Assembly (NCBI GenBank): GCA_963702995.1 | Contig: OY969783.1 | Location: 4,588,001 to 4,652,000 of the forward strand | Source of the DNA: MFD04580-c1 sp963702995 | GTDB lineage: Bacteria > Planctomycetota > Phycisphaerae > Tepidisphaerales > Tepidisphaeraceae | Reading direction: 5' to 3' | Length of the DNA: 64,000 nucleotides | Shown here: piece after piece, positions 28,081 to 36,410 of the stretch | Position numbering within the stretch: position 1 is the stretch's first letter | Layout: every line of letters begins with the position of its first letter | Notes under the pieces: generated by a model | Databases searched by the model: none | Seen by the model: only the letters and a program-made list of their open reading frames with translations | What the model was told of the DNA's origin: nothing | Program-made: the position numbers and the translations under genes

Positions 28081-28203
28081 CGAAGGATGAAGGATGAAGG
28101 CGAAGGATGAAGAAAACAGGGGATAGCGCGATCCTGCGTGCGTGATGCGCGTTCGCGCGTTCTTGTCTTTCCTTCATCCTTCGACTTCATCCTTCATCCT
28201 TTG
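28081..28203. repeat. Inverted GAAGGATGAAG microsatellite pair
   Basis: Copies of GAAGGATGAAG at 28082-28111 face copies of CTTCATCCTTC at 28169-28200, with about 60 bases between. A long imperfect hairpin could form right after the flgI stop. Compare the same unit at 46868-46892. Confidence 0.7.
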
Positions 28204-28205
28204 GC

Positions 28206-29303
28206 TTACTGTTCCACCCCATTGATGATCAGCTTCGCGTGGAGGTGGCCGCTGCGGTGGAGGTCTCTGATGATGGCGAGGCGGTCTTCGATCGGGACTT
28301 TGAGCTGGTCGAACGCGACGGCCAGGTCCTGGAGCTTCGCGCCGCCCTGCTGGGTGGTGTCCAGGGGGATGAACTCTTTCGTGCCGGCGATCGGCGCGGT
28401 GGGGCGGGGGACGGGCTTGGGGTCGAGCGTGGAGATCGTCAGGCTCTTCTGGCTGATGACAACGGGGCTGATCTCCACGTCGCCGCTGACCACCAGCGTG
28501 CCGGAACGGGTATTGATCGACACCCGGGCCTCCGTCGGGAGGATCAGGACCGGCAGTTGAAGGACGGTGCTGAGGAACTGGTCGGGGTGTTGCCGCGATG
28601 TCTGGGGGATCGTCACGACGATGTTCTTCGCGTCGATCGCCGTCGCCAGCTCTTCCTTGGTGTCCGCCTGCTCGTTGATGATCTGGGCGATGCGGCTGGC
28701 GGTCGTCCAGCTTGCCGCCGGGTCTTCCAGCACGAGCGTGAAGCGGCCGTTGTCGATGGCGTGGGCCGGAAGGTCCGCCTCCATCGTGCACCCCTGCTTG
28801 ATGATCCCGACGTTGAGCGAGCTGGGGTCCTCAATGTCAATCGCGCCCGACGAGAGCGCGAAGATCGCCGGCTCGCGCTTCTCGCCGACCGGCATCGGCC
28901 CCTGCATCGGGCAGACGAACAGGTAGCCGCCTTTCAGGCTCTTGGCGGCGCCGACGCTCATCACCGTCACGTCAATATGGTCGCCGTCGCGTACCCCGGA
29001 GCTGGGGATCACGGCCACGACGCTGACAATGGCGACGTTCTTCGCCTTGGTCAGGTCCGGGATCTGGTTGGTGTTCTTGAACTTCGAGAGCATCGCCGCC
29101 AGCGGCTTCATCGCCGGCAGGTAATCCCCGCCGTCGCCTGTGCCGTCGAGCCCGAAGACCAGGCCCATGCCCGTCAAGACGTTGGTCCGCTGACCCCCGA
29201 TTCGGGTGATGTCGGCGATCTTCACCGCCCGGGCCGGCGACCCGGCCAGAGCGAGGATCAGCAGCGCCACGGAGGTGAGACGAACAAAGGATGTACTTCG
29301 CAT
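28206..29303 (-). CDS. flgI: Flagellar P-ring protein FlgI
   Basis: The periplasmic P-ring subunit, 365 residues. A signal peptide (LTSVALLILALAGSPARA) is followed by the conserved VKIADITRIGGQRTNVLTGM and GLVFGLDGTGDGG. Other FlgI signatures are KNVAIVSVVAVIPSSGVRDG, GDHIDVTVMSVGAAKSLKGG and EARVSINTRSGTLVVSGDVE. I placed the start at the ATG 29303, with a GTG three codons earlier as alternative. It lies after flgH on the same strand and before the repeat-rich break to flgJ. Confidence 0.96.
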   Translation of the reverse strand: MRSTSFVRLTSVALLILALAGSPARAVKIADITRIGGQRTNVLTGMGLVFGLDGTGDGGDYLPAMKPLAAMLSKFKNTNQIPDLTKAKNVAIVSVVAVIPSSGVRDGDHIDVTVMSVGAAKSLKGGYLFVCPMQGPMPVGEKREPAIFALSSGAIDIEDPSSLNVGIIKQGCTMEADLPAHAIDNGRFTLVLEDPAASWTTASRIAQIINEQADTKEELATAIDAKNIVVTIPQTSRQHPDQFLSTVLQLPVLILPTEARVSINTRSGTLVVSGDVEISPVVISQKSLTISTLDPKPVPRPTAPIAGTKEFIPLDTTQQGGAKLQDLAVAFDQLKVPIEDRLAIIRDLHRSGHLHAKLIINGVEQ

Positions 29304-29369
29304 GCGGAGCACCGGTTGGGGAGGGGACAGAAGGGCACACAGCCCCAGCAGTTCGCGCGTCGCTCGCGA

Positions 29370-30200
29370 TCAGAACGGGTTGACGAAGTCGAGCAGTTGC
29401 CCGAGAAGGCCGCGCTTGGTGGCGCTGCGGACGGTGCCCTTGTGGTTCTTCTGGAGTTGGAGGTCGTACATCTGGTTCGACAGGACCGTGTTGTCGGCCG
29501 CCACATCCTCGGCGCGGCAGATCCCGGTCATGACGAACTGCTGCTCTTCCTCGTCCGTGCGGATCGACTTGCGGGCCTGGACGACCAGCGTCCCGTTCGG
29601 CTTGACGTCAACCACTTCCCCGGTGATCCGCGCCGTCAGCGTATCGGTGCGGTCCACCGCCCCTTCACCGGTGAAGTTCCGGGCGCTCGTGGCGGAGATC
29701 GCCGGCGGGTTCGCCGCGACGCCGCCCCCCGAGAGCGTGAGGTTGTCGAGCTTGAAACGGATGAACGCGTTGATCTTCGCTTCGAGGTCCGCCGTGCGTT
29801 TAAGCTCGCTGGTCCCCTTGGACGTGAAGGCGCTCTCCTCATGCACGATGATCGTCACCAGGTCGTGCTTCTTGATGGTCTTGGGCGTCGGCTCGGGGAC
29901 GGCGAAGAAGCTGGCGTCCGACCCTCTCGCCTGGTTCGGGTCGGCCTGCACCGCGAGGGACGCCCGCATCAGCGACCCGCCCGATTTTGCCATCAGGGCG
30001 CCGGTCTCGGTGGCCACGTTGTTGTTGTATGACTTGGGCGTGTCGGCCGGCGCATTGGAATCCCGCCCGGCTGGCATGGCGGCCGTTCGAGCGGGAGTGG
30101 CCGTCTGGGCATCGGCCGAGCGGGAAATCACCCCGACCGCCACAACGGCGGCCGCCAGCTTCGCGGTGAGGTTCTCGGCGGGGTACGGCTTCTGACGCAT
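29370..30200 (-). CDS. flgH: Flagellar L-ring protein FlgH
   Basis: The outer-membrane L-ring subunit, 276 residues. Conserved segments are KKHDLVTIIVHEESAFTSKG, GTLVVQARKSIRTDEEEQQF, VMTGICRAEDVAADNTVLSN and the C-terminal GLLGQLLDFVNPF. AGGAG sits six bases before the ATG at 30200. A signal peptide is present (AAAVVAVGVISRSADA), but no lipobox cysteine, whereas enteric FlgH is a lipoprotein. The N-terminal ~95 residues before the conserved domain are low in complexity. Together with FlgI it implies rings through a peptidoglycan layer and an outer membrane. Confidence 0.94.
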   Translation of the reverse strand: MRQKPYPAENLTAKLAAAVVAVGVISRSADAQTATPARTAAMPAGRDSNAPADTPKSYNNNVATETGALMAKSGGSLMRASLAVQADPNQARGSDASFFAVPEPTPKTIKKHDLVTIIVHEESAFTSKGTSELKRTADLEAKINAFIRFKLDNLTLSGGGVAANPPAISATSARNFTGEGAVDRTDTLTARITGEVVDVKPNGTLVVQARKSIRTDEEEQQFVMTGICRAEDVAADNTVLSNQMYDLQLQKNHKGTVRSATKRGLLGQLLDFVNPF

Positions 30201-30318
30201 AAGGCTCCTGAACAAAGGTCAGTCCGTGCGAAAAGCCCGCGGCCGACATCCGCCGCGTTCATCGCCGGGCTCTTGCAAACGCACCGCGGGGCTGCCCAAA
30301 AGGGTGCGAAACTTGCTT

Positions 30319-31617
30319 CTAAGGGTGGATCGAGGCAAGGGGTTGAGCCGTCACCGAGGGGGGCGTCACGTCGTTGACGGTCGCCTGCTGCGGGCCGGTG
30401 AGCGTCCCGCGGATCGTCTCTCCCGTCGCTTCGTTTTTCAGCCGGATGCTCTGGCCGAACGAGCCGCCTTCCATCGCCCGGGCGGTGGCGACAATCGTCA
30501 CCCGCCCGTGCGTGCAGGTGACGGTCACGAACTGCCCGGTGTTCACCAGCGGCACCGCTTCGACCGATCGCCCGACCAGCACCGTCCCGGGCTTGAGCTC
30601 CCGCGACGCCTGCTGCCCGACCACCTGGCTGATCGTCGCGAGCGGCTCATCGCCGAGCCGGTCCACCAGCGCCCGGCGCTCGATGACGTCTTCGCCGCGA
30701 ATGATCTGGTGATAGGCGACCGGCTTGTTGGCCACCGTCTGGGTCTGCCAGGCCCGCGCCGAGGCGACGATCGGCGTCTTGCGGGTGCCGTTCCCGGCGA
30801 CGACCAGAACGTCCCAGGCCACCTGCCCCAGGTTCCGCACGTTCTGCGGCTCCAGGTTGAACCGAAACTGCGGCTCCGCCAGGTTCAGGACGTTGTCATC
30901 TTTTGGGTTGAAGCTCACCTGAAGCGATTCGGGCGGCAACGAGAGGCGAATCGCCAGGTCGGCCAGAAGGATGTCACGGAGCGAGCGGGTCGGCGCGGGG
31001 TCGGCGGCGGCCGCGAGGGGCCGGCTCGTCGGCCGCACGAGCGGCGGGATCACCGATGACGCCGGGACGGCTGGCGTGATCTCCAGCGCCGAATTCGCCC
31101 CCATCTCCGGCTGGGCGGGCTCACCGGCCGCCGGTTCGCGGCGAGCGGCGATCCACTGTTCCAGCGTCGCTTTTTCGCCCGTCTGGGCATCGCGCCGGGT
31201 GACGGTGCAATGCATCGCGCCCGCGAAATGGATCGCGCCCAGGTTCACGCCCGCGTCGCGGAGGGTCGTCTGCACCTGGTCGAGGGCCACGCCCTTGAAC
31301 GGCGCGTTGGGATCGACCCGGGCGACCACGAGGTCCGCGATCGGCACGAAGACCGCGGCGTCGGCGTCGGACCATCGGAAGATCTGCTTGACCTTGATGT
31401 CGGCGCCGACGATGACGGCCTCGGCACGGAGTTCGAGCGTCGCCGGGGCGTACTGGGGCGGCGCCGGGACGAACTTCTCGATCGACGCCACCGGCCCGGG
31501 GGGGATCTCGGCGCCGAAGCCCCACTGATGGACCAGCGTCTGGGTCGCCCAGGCGAGGAGCGTCATCAGCACCAGGAGCTGAACCTTTTTCTTGTTGCTG
31601 AGGGGTCGTCCGTTCAT
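30319..31617 (-). CDS. flgA: P-ring assembly chaperone FlgA (long form)
   Basis: A periplasmic chaperone for FlgI polymerisation. The C-terminal SAF-like part is clear: KPVAYHQIIRGEDVIERRAL, SRELKPGTVLVGRSVEAVPL, NTGQFVTVTCTHGRVTIVAT and ARAMEGGSFGQSIRLKNEAT. At 432 residues it is about twice the enteric length; the extra N-terminal half contains a membrane or signal helix (VQLLVLMTLLAWATQTLVHQ) and an Ala/Pro-rich linker around residues 190-230. The gene sits between flgG and flgH, as in other flagellar operons. The start at 31617 removes a low-quality extension. Confidence 0.88.
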   Translation of the reverse strand: MNGRPLSNKKKVQLLVLMTLLAWATQTLVHQWGFGAEIPPGPVASIEKFVPAPPQYAPATLELRAEAVIVGADIKVKQIFRWSDADAAVFVPIADLVVARVDPNAPFKGVALDQVQTTLRDAGVNLGAIHFAGAMHCTVTRRDAQTGEKATLEQWIAARREPAAGEPAQPEMGANSALEITPAVPASSVIPPLVRPTSRPLAAAADPAPTRSLRDILLADLAIRLSLPPESLQVSFNPKDDNVLNLAEPQFRFNLEPQNVRNLGQVAWDVLVVAGNGTRKTPIVASARAWQTQTVANKPVAYHQIIRGEDVIERRALVDRLGDEPLATISQVVGQQASRELKPGTVLVGRSVEAVPLVNTGQFVTVTCTHGRVTIVATARAMEGGSFGQSIRLKNEATGETIRGTLTGPQQATVNDVTPPSVTAQPLASIHP

Positions 31618-31701
31618 GGCTTGTCCCGCGTTTGAAAACCGTCGCGATGGTGCGGCGCCGCCGGCCAATGCGACGTCGGCCGATACGCCGCCAGCCAGTG
31701 C

Positions 31702-31776
31702 GCCGCCCGTCAGTCGGCCGGCCGTCAGTCGGCCGCCCGTCAGCGCCCCGTCGGTCAGCGCCCCGCCCGTCAGCCC
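31702..31776. repeat. 15-bp tandem repeat between flgG and flgA
   Basis: Five units of a 15-base sequence (GCCGCCCGTCAGTCG and variants) in register: 31702, 31717, 31732, 31747 and 31762. It starts 15 bases after the flgG stop, inside the 173-base flgG-flgA gap, so it could vary the spacing or translation of flgA. Confidence 0.75.
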
Positions 31777-31790
31777 GCCGCTGTCCGCCG

Positions 31791-32600
31791 TTAGCCGCGG
31801 CGCAGGTTCCCGATGGTCTGAAGGGCTTGATCGGCGGTCTGGATTGACTGGCTGTTCAACTCAAATGCCCGCTGGGTCTTGATGAGCGTGACCAGTTCCT
31901 TCACCGGGTCCACGTTGCTGCCTTCAAGGAACCCTTGAAGCAACTGCCCCGTCCCGCCGTCGCCCGGCGTCACGTCAACCGGCGGGCCGGATGAATCCGT
32001 CTCGGTGTAGATGCTGCCCCCCTGCAACTGAAGGCCCTGGGGGTTGATGAAACTGGTGAGCTTGATCGCGCCGACGTTCGTCTTGACCGTCTGCCCGGGA
32101 AGCAGCACGTCGATCCGCCCGTCCTGGCTGATCGTGACGTCGCTCGCGTTTGCCGGGACGTTGACCGGAGGCACCAGCTTGTAGCCGTCGCCCATCCCCA
32201 GCACCAATTCACCATTCTTGTTGACGAAGAAGTTGCCGTTACGCGTATAGCCGACGCCGTTCGACACGCTGTTCAGGATCTTCACCTTAAAGAACCCCGT
32301 GCCCTGGATGCCGACGTCCAGCGGGCGACCCGTGTTCTCCAGGCTGCCCTGGTCCAGGTCGAGCTGGCTGTTGCTGATCTTGGTCCCCAGGCCGACGAAG
32401 ATGCCCGCCGGCGAAACGTCGCCCGCGGCGTTCACGGTCCCCGGCTGCTTGAGGGTGAGGTAGAAAAGGTCTTCGAAGTTCAGGCGGCTGCGCTTGAACG
32501 CCGTCGTTTCCGCGTTCGCGAGGTTGTTCGCCACCACGTCGATACGGGTGGAGAGGGCACGTAGTCCGGTGGCGGCCGAGTGTAACGCGGTAATGGCCAT
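31791..32600 (-). CDS. flgG: Distal rod protein FlgG
   Basis: A 269-residue distal rod subunit. The N-terminal rod motif is complete (LHSAATGLRALSTRIDVVAN, NLANAETTAFKRSRLNFEDL), and the C-terminal end has the paired motif (EGSNVDPVKELVTLIKTQRA, FELNSQSIQTADQALQTIGN). The DL-FYLTLKQPG segment is the FlgG-specific part that distinguishes it from FlgF. The ATG at 32600 gives the family start. It follows flgF on the same strand. Confidence 0.95.
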   Translation of the reverse strand: MAITALHSAATGLRALSTRIDVVANNLANAETTAFKRSRLNFEDLFYLTLKQPGTVNAAGDVSPAGIFVGLGTKISNSQLDLDQGSLENTGRPLDVGIQGTGFFKVKILNSVSNGVGYTRNGNFFVNKNGELVLGMGDGYKLVPPVNVPANASDVTISQDGRIDVLLPGQTVKTNVGAIKLTSFINPQGLQLQGGSIYTETDSSGPPVDVTPGDGGTGQLLQGFLEGSNVDPVKELVTLIKTQRAFELNSQSIQTADQALQTIGNLRRG

Positions 32601-32812
32601 GGGGGCTCGATTGCTGGTGAAATGACGCGGATCGCCCACGAAAGCGCCGACGGCCGATACGGGCGTCGGTTCGGTTTCGAAGCCCGCGCCGCCGTTCGGT
32701 CCGACGAAAGCGTTCCGCAAGATTTATCGGACGTCGCCGCCTGTCCCCTTGAGCCGCTGAACTCGCGATCGTTTTGTGGCGACCCGGACGAGGCCGGACC
32801 GCCTTCGCCCCC

Positions 32813-33574
32813 CTACGAGATCTTGCCGACGTCGTTCACCAGCCGCTGCAGCGTTGAATCCTGATATCGGATCATGTTCGCGTTGGCTTCAAGCTGGCGC
32901 TGGGTGTCCATCAGCTCGGCCAGCTCGGTGGTCGGATCGACATTCGCCCGCTCGACGAACTCCCCCTTGACCTGCGCCGTCGTGATCGGCTGGATGTCCT
33001 TCTGGTCGGCGTATGAAAAGAGCGTCGCGCCCTCTTTGACCAGCTTCCCCGGCTTGCTGACGTTGAACACGCCGATCTGTGCCACCTCGCGGCCAGACTG
33101 GCTGATCCCTCCGTCCGGGTTGACGTAGACCGGCGCGTTATCAACGATCCGGATCGGTTGGCCATTCGCGCCCAGCACCTTGTGACCCTGCTCGTCCGCC
33201 AGGACCAGGTTCCCCTGGCGATCAACCATGAAGCGGCCGTTGCGGGTCAGGCTGGTCTTCCCCTTGTCCTGGACCGCGAAATATCCGTTCCCCTCAATAG
33301 CGACATCGAGCGGCGCGCCGGTATGTTCCAGTTCCCCCTGCTTCGTATCGATCGCCGTTGGCGACAGGTAGAGCCCTCCGCCGACACCCTCCAACAGCGG
33401 GTCCCCCTGCCGGGCGCCGTGCTGTTCGCGTGACTCGGTCTGGCGTTCCTGAAACAACGCGAGATCACGCTTGAAGCCGACCGTCTCGGAGTTGGCCAGG
33501 TTGTTCGCGATCACGTCCTGCCGATGCGAATTGGCAATGATCCCGGTCGCCGACAAGTACATTCCGTAGATCAT
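32813..33574 (-). CDS. flgF: Proximal rod protein FlgF
   Basis: A 253-residue FlgF/FlgG-family rod subunit. N-terminal motif: MYLSATGIIANSHRQDVIAN, then NLANSETVGFKRDLALFQER; C-terminal motif: ERANVDPTTELAELMDTQRQ, LEANANMIRYQDSTLQRLVN. The middle GAPLDVAIEGNGYFAV is typical. It lacks the FlgG-specific DLFYL segment and is the first gene of the minus-strand flagellar run, so I call it FlgF rather than a second FlgG. A 575-base region precedes it. Confidence 0.88.
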   Translation of the reverse strand: MIYGMYLSATGIIANSHRQDVIANNLANSETVGFKRDLALFQERQTESREQHGARQGDPLLEGVGGGLYLSPTAIDTKQGELEHTGAPLDVAIEGNGYFAVQDKGKTSLTRNGRFMVDRQGNLVLADEQGHKVLGANGQPIRIVDNAPVYVNPDGGISQSGREVAQIGVFNVSKPGKLVKEGATLFSYADQKDIQPITTAQVKGEFVERANVDPTTELAELMDTQRQLEANANMIRYQDSTLQRLVNDVGKIS

Positions 33575-34149
33575 GGGAAACGCCCTTGTCGATTGGGTTG
33601 CCGAGGGTCGGGTGGGTCAAAGCCAGCGTTGAAGATCAACGCGTGCCCGCCGGGGACGCTTGGCAACATCGCCCGCGATATAGAAGGGAAAACCGCGGCC
33701 GCCGCGCTGAACGGCGTACCGCGGAAGGCGGCCAGGGCGTCATCCGTGACGACTGCCGCTCGCTCGAACGACCGAAAGCCGCGGCATCAGTCACCGCTTA
33801 ATCTCGGTCCTGTGCGATGGGATCGGCTCCGCCGACACTTCGTTCCATCGCCGCCCGTCAGCCAACGGGCTTATTCGAAACCACCAAGGCGTGCCTGGCG
33901 ATCGGGAAAGCGCTTAACAACCGGCATGCCAACGGGCTAACGGGCGTCGGCGCCATCCCTTGCCGCCACCACAACACGTCGCCCGGTCAGGAGTTACCGG
34001 ATGGCAACGGGTCGGTTTGCTCGGAACGAGGGTCGCCGGTCTGAAGTGCCCCGAACGAGCCCGTCGCGCAGGCTTCGCCGCCGCCCGGCAACTCTTGCCC
34101 GCTCTCCATGCGTCGTGGAGCCGAGCCAGTACCGAGTTGGGCACGCATG
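33575..34149. other. 575-base region upstream of flgF
   Basis: No gene. It should hold the promoter of the flgF-to-flgI run (minus strand), but I find no good sigma-28 or sigma-54 site. Several GTTGGC/CCAACG-like short inverted words occur at 33850-33950 without a stable stem. Confidence 0.4.
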
Positions 34150-35130
34150 TTATTGCGCTGCGGACGGCGCCGTCGTGAGGCCACCGGCTTGAGTGAGGGT
34201 CTTAGGGGTGGTGGGCTCGCCGGGCGATGCGGCGTTGGACTGGCCGGCGGCCGCGGCGTCGCCTTCGGGGTCGGGCCACGGCTCGCGGGCCCGCTTGAGA
34301 AGCTCGACCCGCTCCGCGGCCGTCAGCGGCACGACAGTGATGCTCACCGACTTATCGATCACCTTGACTTCGGTCACACGCACCGGGAATCGATTGTCGG
34401 ACAGGTCGTGCGGGAAGAAGAGGATCGCATCCGCCGGCTCATCGCGCAGGGCGTGAAGCAGGAACTTGTCCATCTCGGCTGAGACAGCGTCCTTGTTCAT
34501 CGAGCCGTCATCGGCGATTCGCGCCGTCTTCTGCGCCTGGCGGACCTGGCCGATCAGGGACTGCTCGAGTTTTTCGCTGTAGGTGCTCCAGATCGCCCGG
34601 GGCAGCGGAAGACAGCCCCCCATCACACGGACGAGGTTGAGCCGCAAACGCCCGTCCGGCTCGAGCTTCGGCTCAAAATGAAGGCTCACCAGCGCGTTCG
34701 CCGACTTGACCGTCCCGGCGAGGATGATCCGGTTGTCCTGCAGGACGATCATCGGCTCGGAGATGTACTCCGAGTAATGTGAGCCGCCTTCGAGAGAGGG
34801 GCTCCACTGTCTGAAGACGGCGTTAAGTTCCGCCTCGGTCAGGTTCAGCGTTTTGACCGGGTCGGGCGGCTCGACGTAGCCCGGCTTCCCCGCGGCGATC
34901 CCGCTCTTGTGATTGCGCTCGCTCGCGTTGGTATCGGCCGCCCAGTCATAGAAGCCGGCGAGCTTGTCCTCAGCGCTTCGCGAGGCGGCCTTGATGACGC
35001 TGGCATCCGGGGCGGCCGTCGGATACCAGTCCGGGCGGCTCCGCGCCATCCGCACCAATAGGCCGAAGCCCGCGACCACCAGCAGGCAGAAGAGAACGAA
35101 CGCGATCAGGATTCGTTTCAGCCACTTCAT
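34150..35130 (-). CDS. Single-pass membrane protein of unknown function
   Basis: A 326-residue protein with one N-terminal membrane helix (ILIAFVLFCLLVVAGFGLLV), then a soluble extracytoplasmic region. NLTEAELNAVFRQWSPSLE and the alternating strands ILAGTVKSANALVSLHFEPK suggest a SRPBCC/YpmS-like lipid-binding sandwich, but this is a fold impression only. The last ~45 residues are Ala/Pro/Thr-rich. I do not recognise a named family. The gene stands alone between the flagellar block and a divergent small gene. Confidence 0.65.
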   Translation of the reverse strand: MKWLKRILIAFVLFCLLVVAGFGLLVRMARSRPDWYPTAAPDASVIKAASRSAEDKLAGFYDWAADTNASERNHKSGIAAGKPGYVEPPDPVKTLNLTEAELNAVFRQWSPSLEGGSHYSEYISEPMIVLQDNRIILAGTVKSANALVSLHFEPKLEPDGRLRLNLVRVMGGCLPLPRAIWSTYSEKLEQSLIGQVRQAQKTARIADDGSMNKDAVSAEMDKFLLHALRDEPADAILFFPHDLSDNRFPVRVTEVKVIDKSVSITVVPLTAAERVELLKRAREPWPDPEGDAAAAGQSNAASPGEPTTPKTLTQAGGLTTAPSAAQ

Positions 35131-35376
35131 TGAGGCCCAGTCCCCCGCGTCGCGGGTGGAGCAACCACGATTAGTCCGACGTCAATAACGATTGTACGCG
35201 ATTTAATCGATTCATTCGCAGATCGCGAAGGCGATGCCGGCGGCAAGGGGTGTACCGTGGATGGAACGGTCCGCGAAATGTGCGTCTGGGGCTCCTCGAT
35301 TCGTCGTGGATCCCCCTCGGCCGGTCGATTTCGCGCTGCCGAGCGTCAAACGCGCTGGCGCCTACCGAAAAGGTGC

Positions 35377-36093
35377 GTGGGCCATGCGGGAAAGCGTGGT
35401 AGAGTCCGAGTATGCATCGGGCGGAAGCATCCTGGGTCGAAGCCACTCACCCAGACCCCTCGCGCGCCGCGGACGACACGGGTACGGCATCGGAAGATTA
35501 CCGCCGCCGGGCTCGGAAGCTTCGGAGCCGTCTGGCGGCCCATCCCGGGCAGCTCCAGCGGTCTCTGCACGACTTGGCGAAGCAGGCCGATCATCACCGA
35601 GCGAGCGAACGTGGCCACTGCGGCACCGGGCAGGCGGCCGCTCGCCCCGCCCCGACCCACCCCGGCCTCCCGAGTTCCGAGCCGGTTCGATGCCGCGTTC
35701 GCCGCGCTTCCTCTGTCCTCAGTGCCGCGGCCGCGACACCCCAGGCGGAGTCGCCCAAAGCGCCTCGCGCCGGCCCGCTCAGGATCGGCCATCACCGACG
35801 ATTTCGCCCGGGAAGTCGAACGGCAGATGGCGGCGGGCACTTTGCGTTATGACGATCGCATGATGCTCCTCGAGATGGCCGCCGACATGGGCATCGAGCG
35901 CTTCGAGGCGACGCTTGTAATCGCGGCCGTCCAACACCGCGCCGGCGGCGCGTCCTTCGCCCACGCAGCGGCCGCCTCCGCCTTCACCCCGATCGCCCGC
36001 CCCCGCACCATCCCCCTCGCCGCCTGGGCCGTTCTCCTCGCAACCCTCCAAGGCGCCGCCCTCGCCGCCCTCTGGTGGGTACTTTCCACCTGA
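35377..36093 (+). CDS. Hypothetical protein with C-terminal membrane helix
   Basis: The C-terminal ~100 residues look solid: SAITDDFAREVERQMAAGTL, RYDDRMMLLEMAADMGIERF and EATLVIAAVQHRAG form helices, followed by a membrane anchor (IPLAAWAVLLATLQGAALAALWWVL). Upstream, the same frame keeps high GC3 back to about 35500 (GLGSFGAVWRPIPGSSSG). The start is not settled: no good initiation codon lies in this frame near 35480, the nearest is a GTG at 35377, and an ATG at 35412 in another frame (MHRAEASWVEATHPD) would join if one base were removed near 35510. A frameshift is therefore possible. Function unknown. Confidence 0.5.
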   Translation: MGHAGKRGRVRVCIGRKHPGSKPLTQTPRAPRTTRVRHRKITAAGLGSFGAVWRPIPGSSSGLCTTWRSRPIITERANVATAAPGRRPLAPPRPTPASRVPSRFDAAFAALPLSSVPRPRHPRRSRPKRLAPARSGSAITDDFAREVERQMAAGTLRYDDRMMLLEMAADMGIERFEATLVIAAVQHRAGGASFAHAAAASAFTPIARPRTIPLAAWAVLLATLQGAALAALWWVLST

Positions 36094-36144
36094 AACCGTC
36101 CCCCGCTAAACAGCTCCAGACCCCTTTTTTTGAGCCGACCGGTT

Positions 36145-36280
36145 CTGTGGGTTCTTGGCGCCTCCCGCCTTGGCGTCCTTGGCGTTCCTGGCGTCTTGGC
36201 GTTCCCGCTGTTTTCAGGCGGAAGAGGGAGGAACGCAAGACGCCAAGAACGCCAACGGAAGAAGCGCCAAGAAAGATTGA
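36145..36280. repeat. Inverted CTTGGCG microsatellite pair
   Basis: CCTTGGCGTCCTTGGCGTTC and CTGGCGTCTTGGCGTTC at about 36171-36208 face GACGCCAAGAACGCCAAC and GCGCCAAGAAAG at 36240-36276. The halves can pair into a long imperfect hairpin. Confidence 0.7.
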
Positions 36281-36346
36281 TGTTATGCGTTTTCCCCGCG
36301 GAGGGGCGCGGAGAGGAGGTTTGCAATTGGACGGCCGCGAAAGAGA

Positions 36347-36379
36347 GCCGCCCGCGCCGGATGGACCGGGGCGGGCGGC
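36347..36379 (-). terminator. Terminator-like stem-loop after the beta-helix gene
   Basis: GCCGCCCGC and GCGGGCGGC pair over 9 bp with a 15-base loop. Reading on the minus strand it is followed by TCTCTTT, 30 bases after the stop at 36411. Confidence 0.55.
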
Positions 36380-36410
36380 GGGAGATCTCGTTGATCGGCG
36401 GGCGCGCTAG

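Noticed and set aside
28239..30032. A 597-codon open frame on the plus strand opposite flgI and flgH
   Set aside because: Antisense to two unmistakable flagellar ring genes; its text is Arg/Asp/Val-rich with no motif. Long antisense frames are expected at this G+C content.
33575..33760. Sigma-54 or sigma-28 promoter upstream of flgF
   Set aside because: No TGGC-N-TTGC or GCCGATAA-type pair with acceptable spacing could be found.
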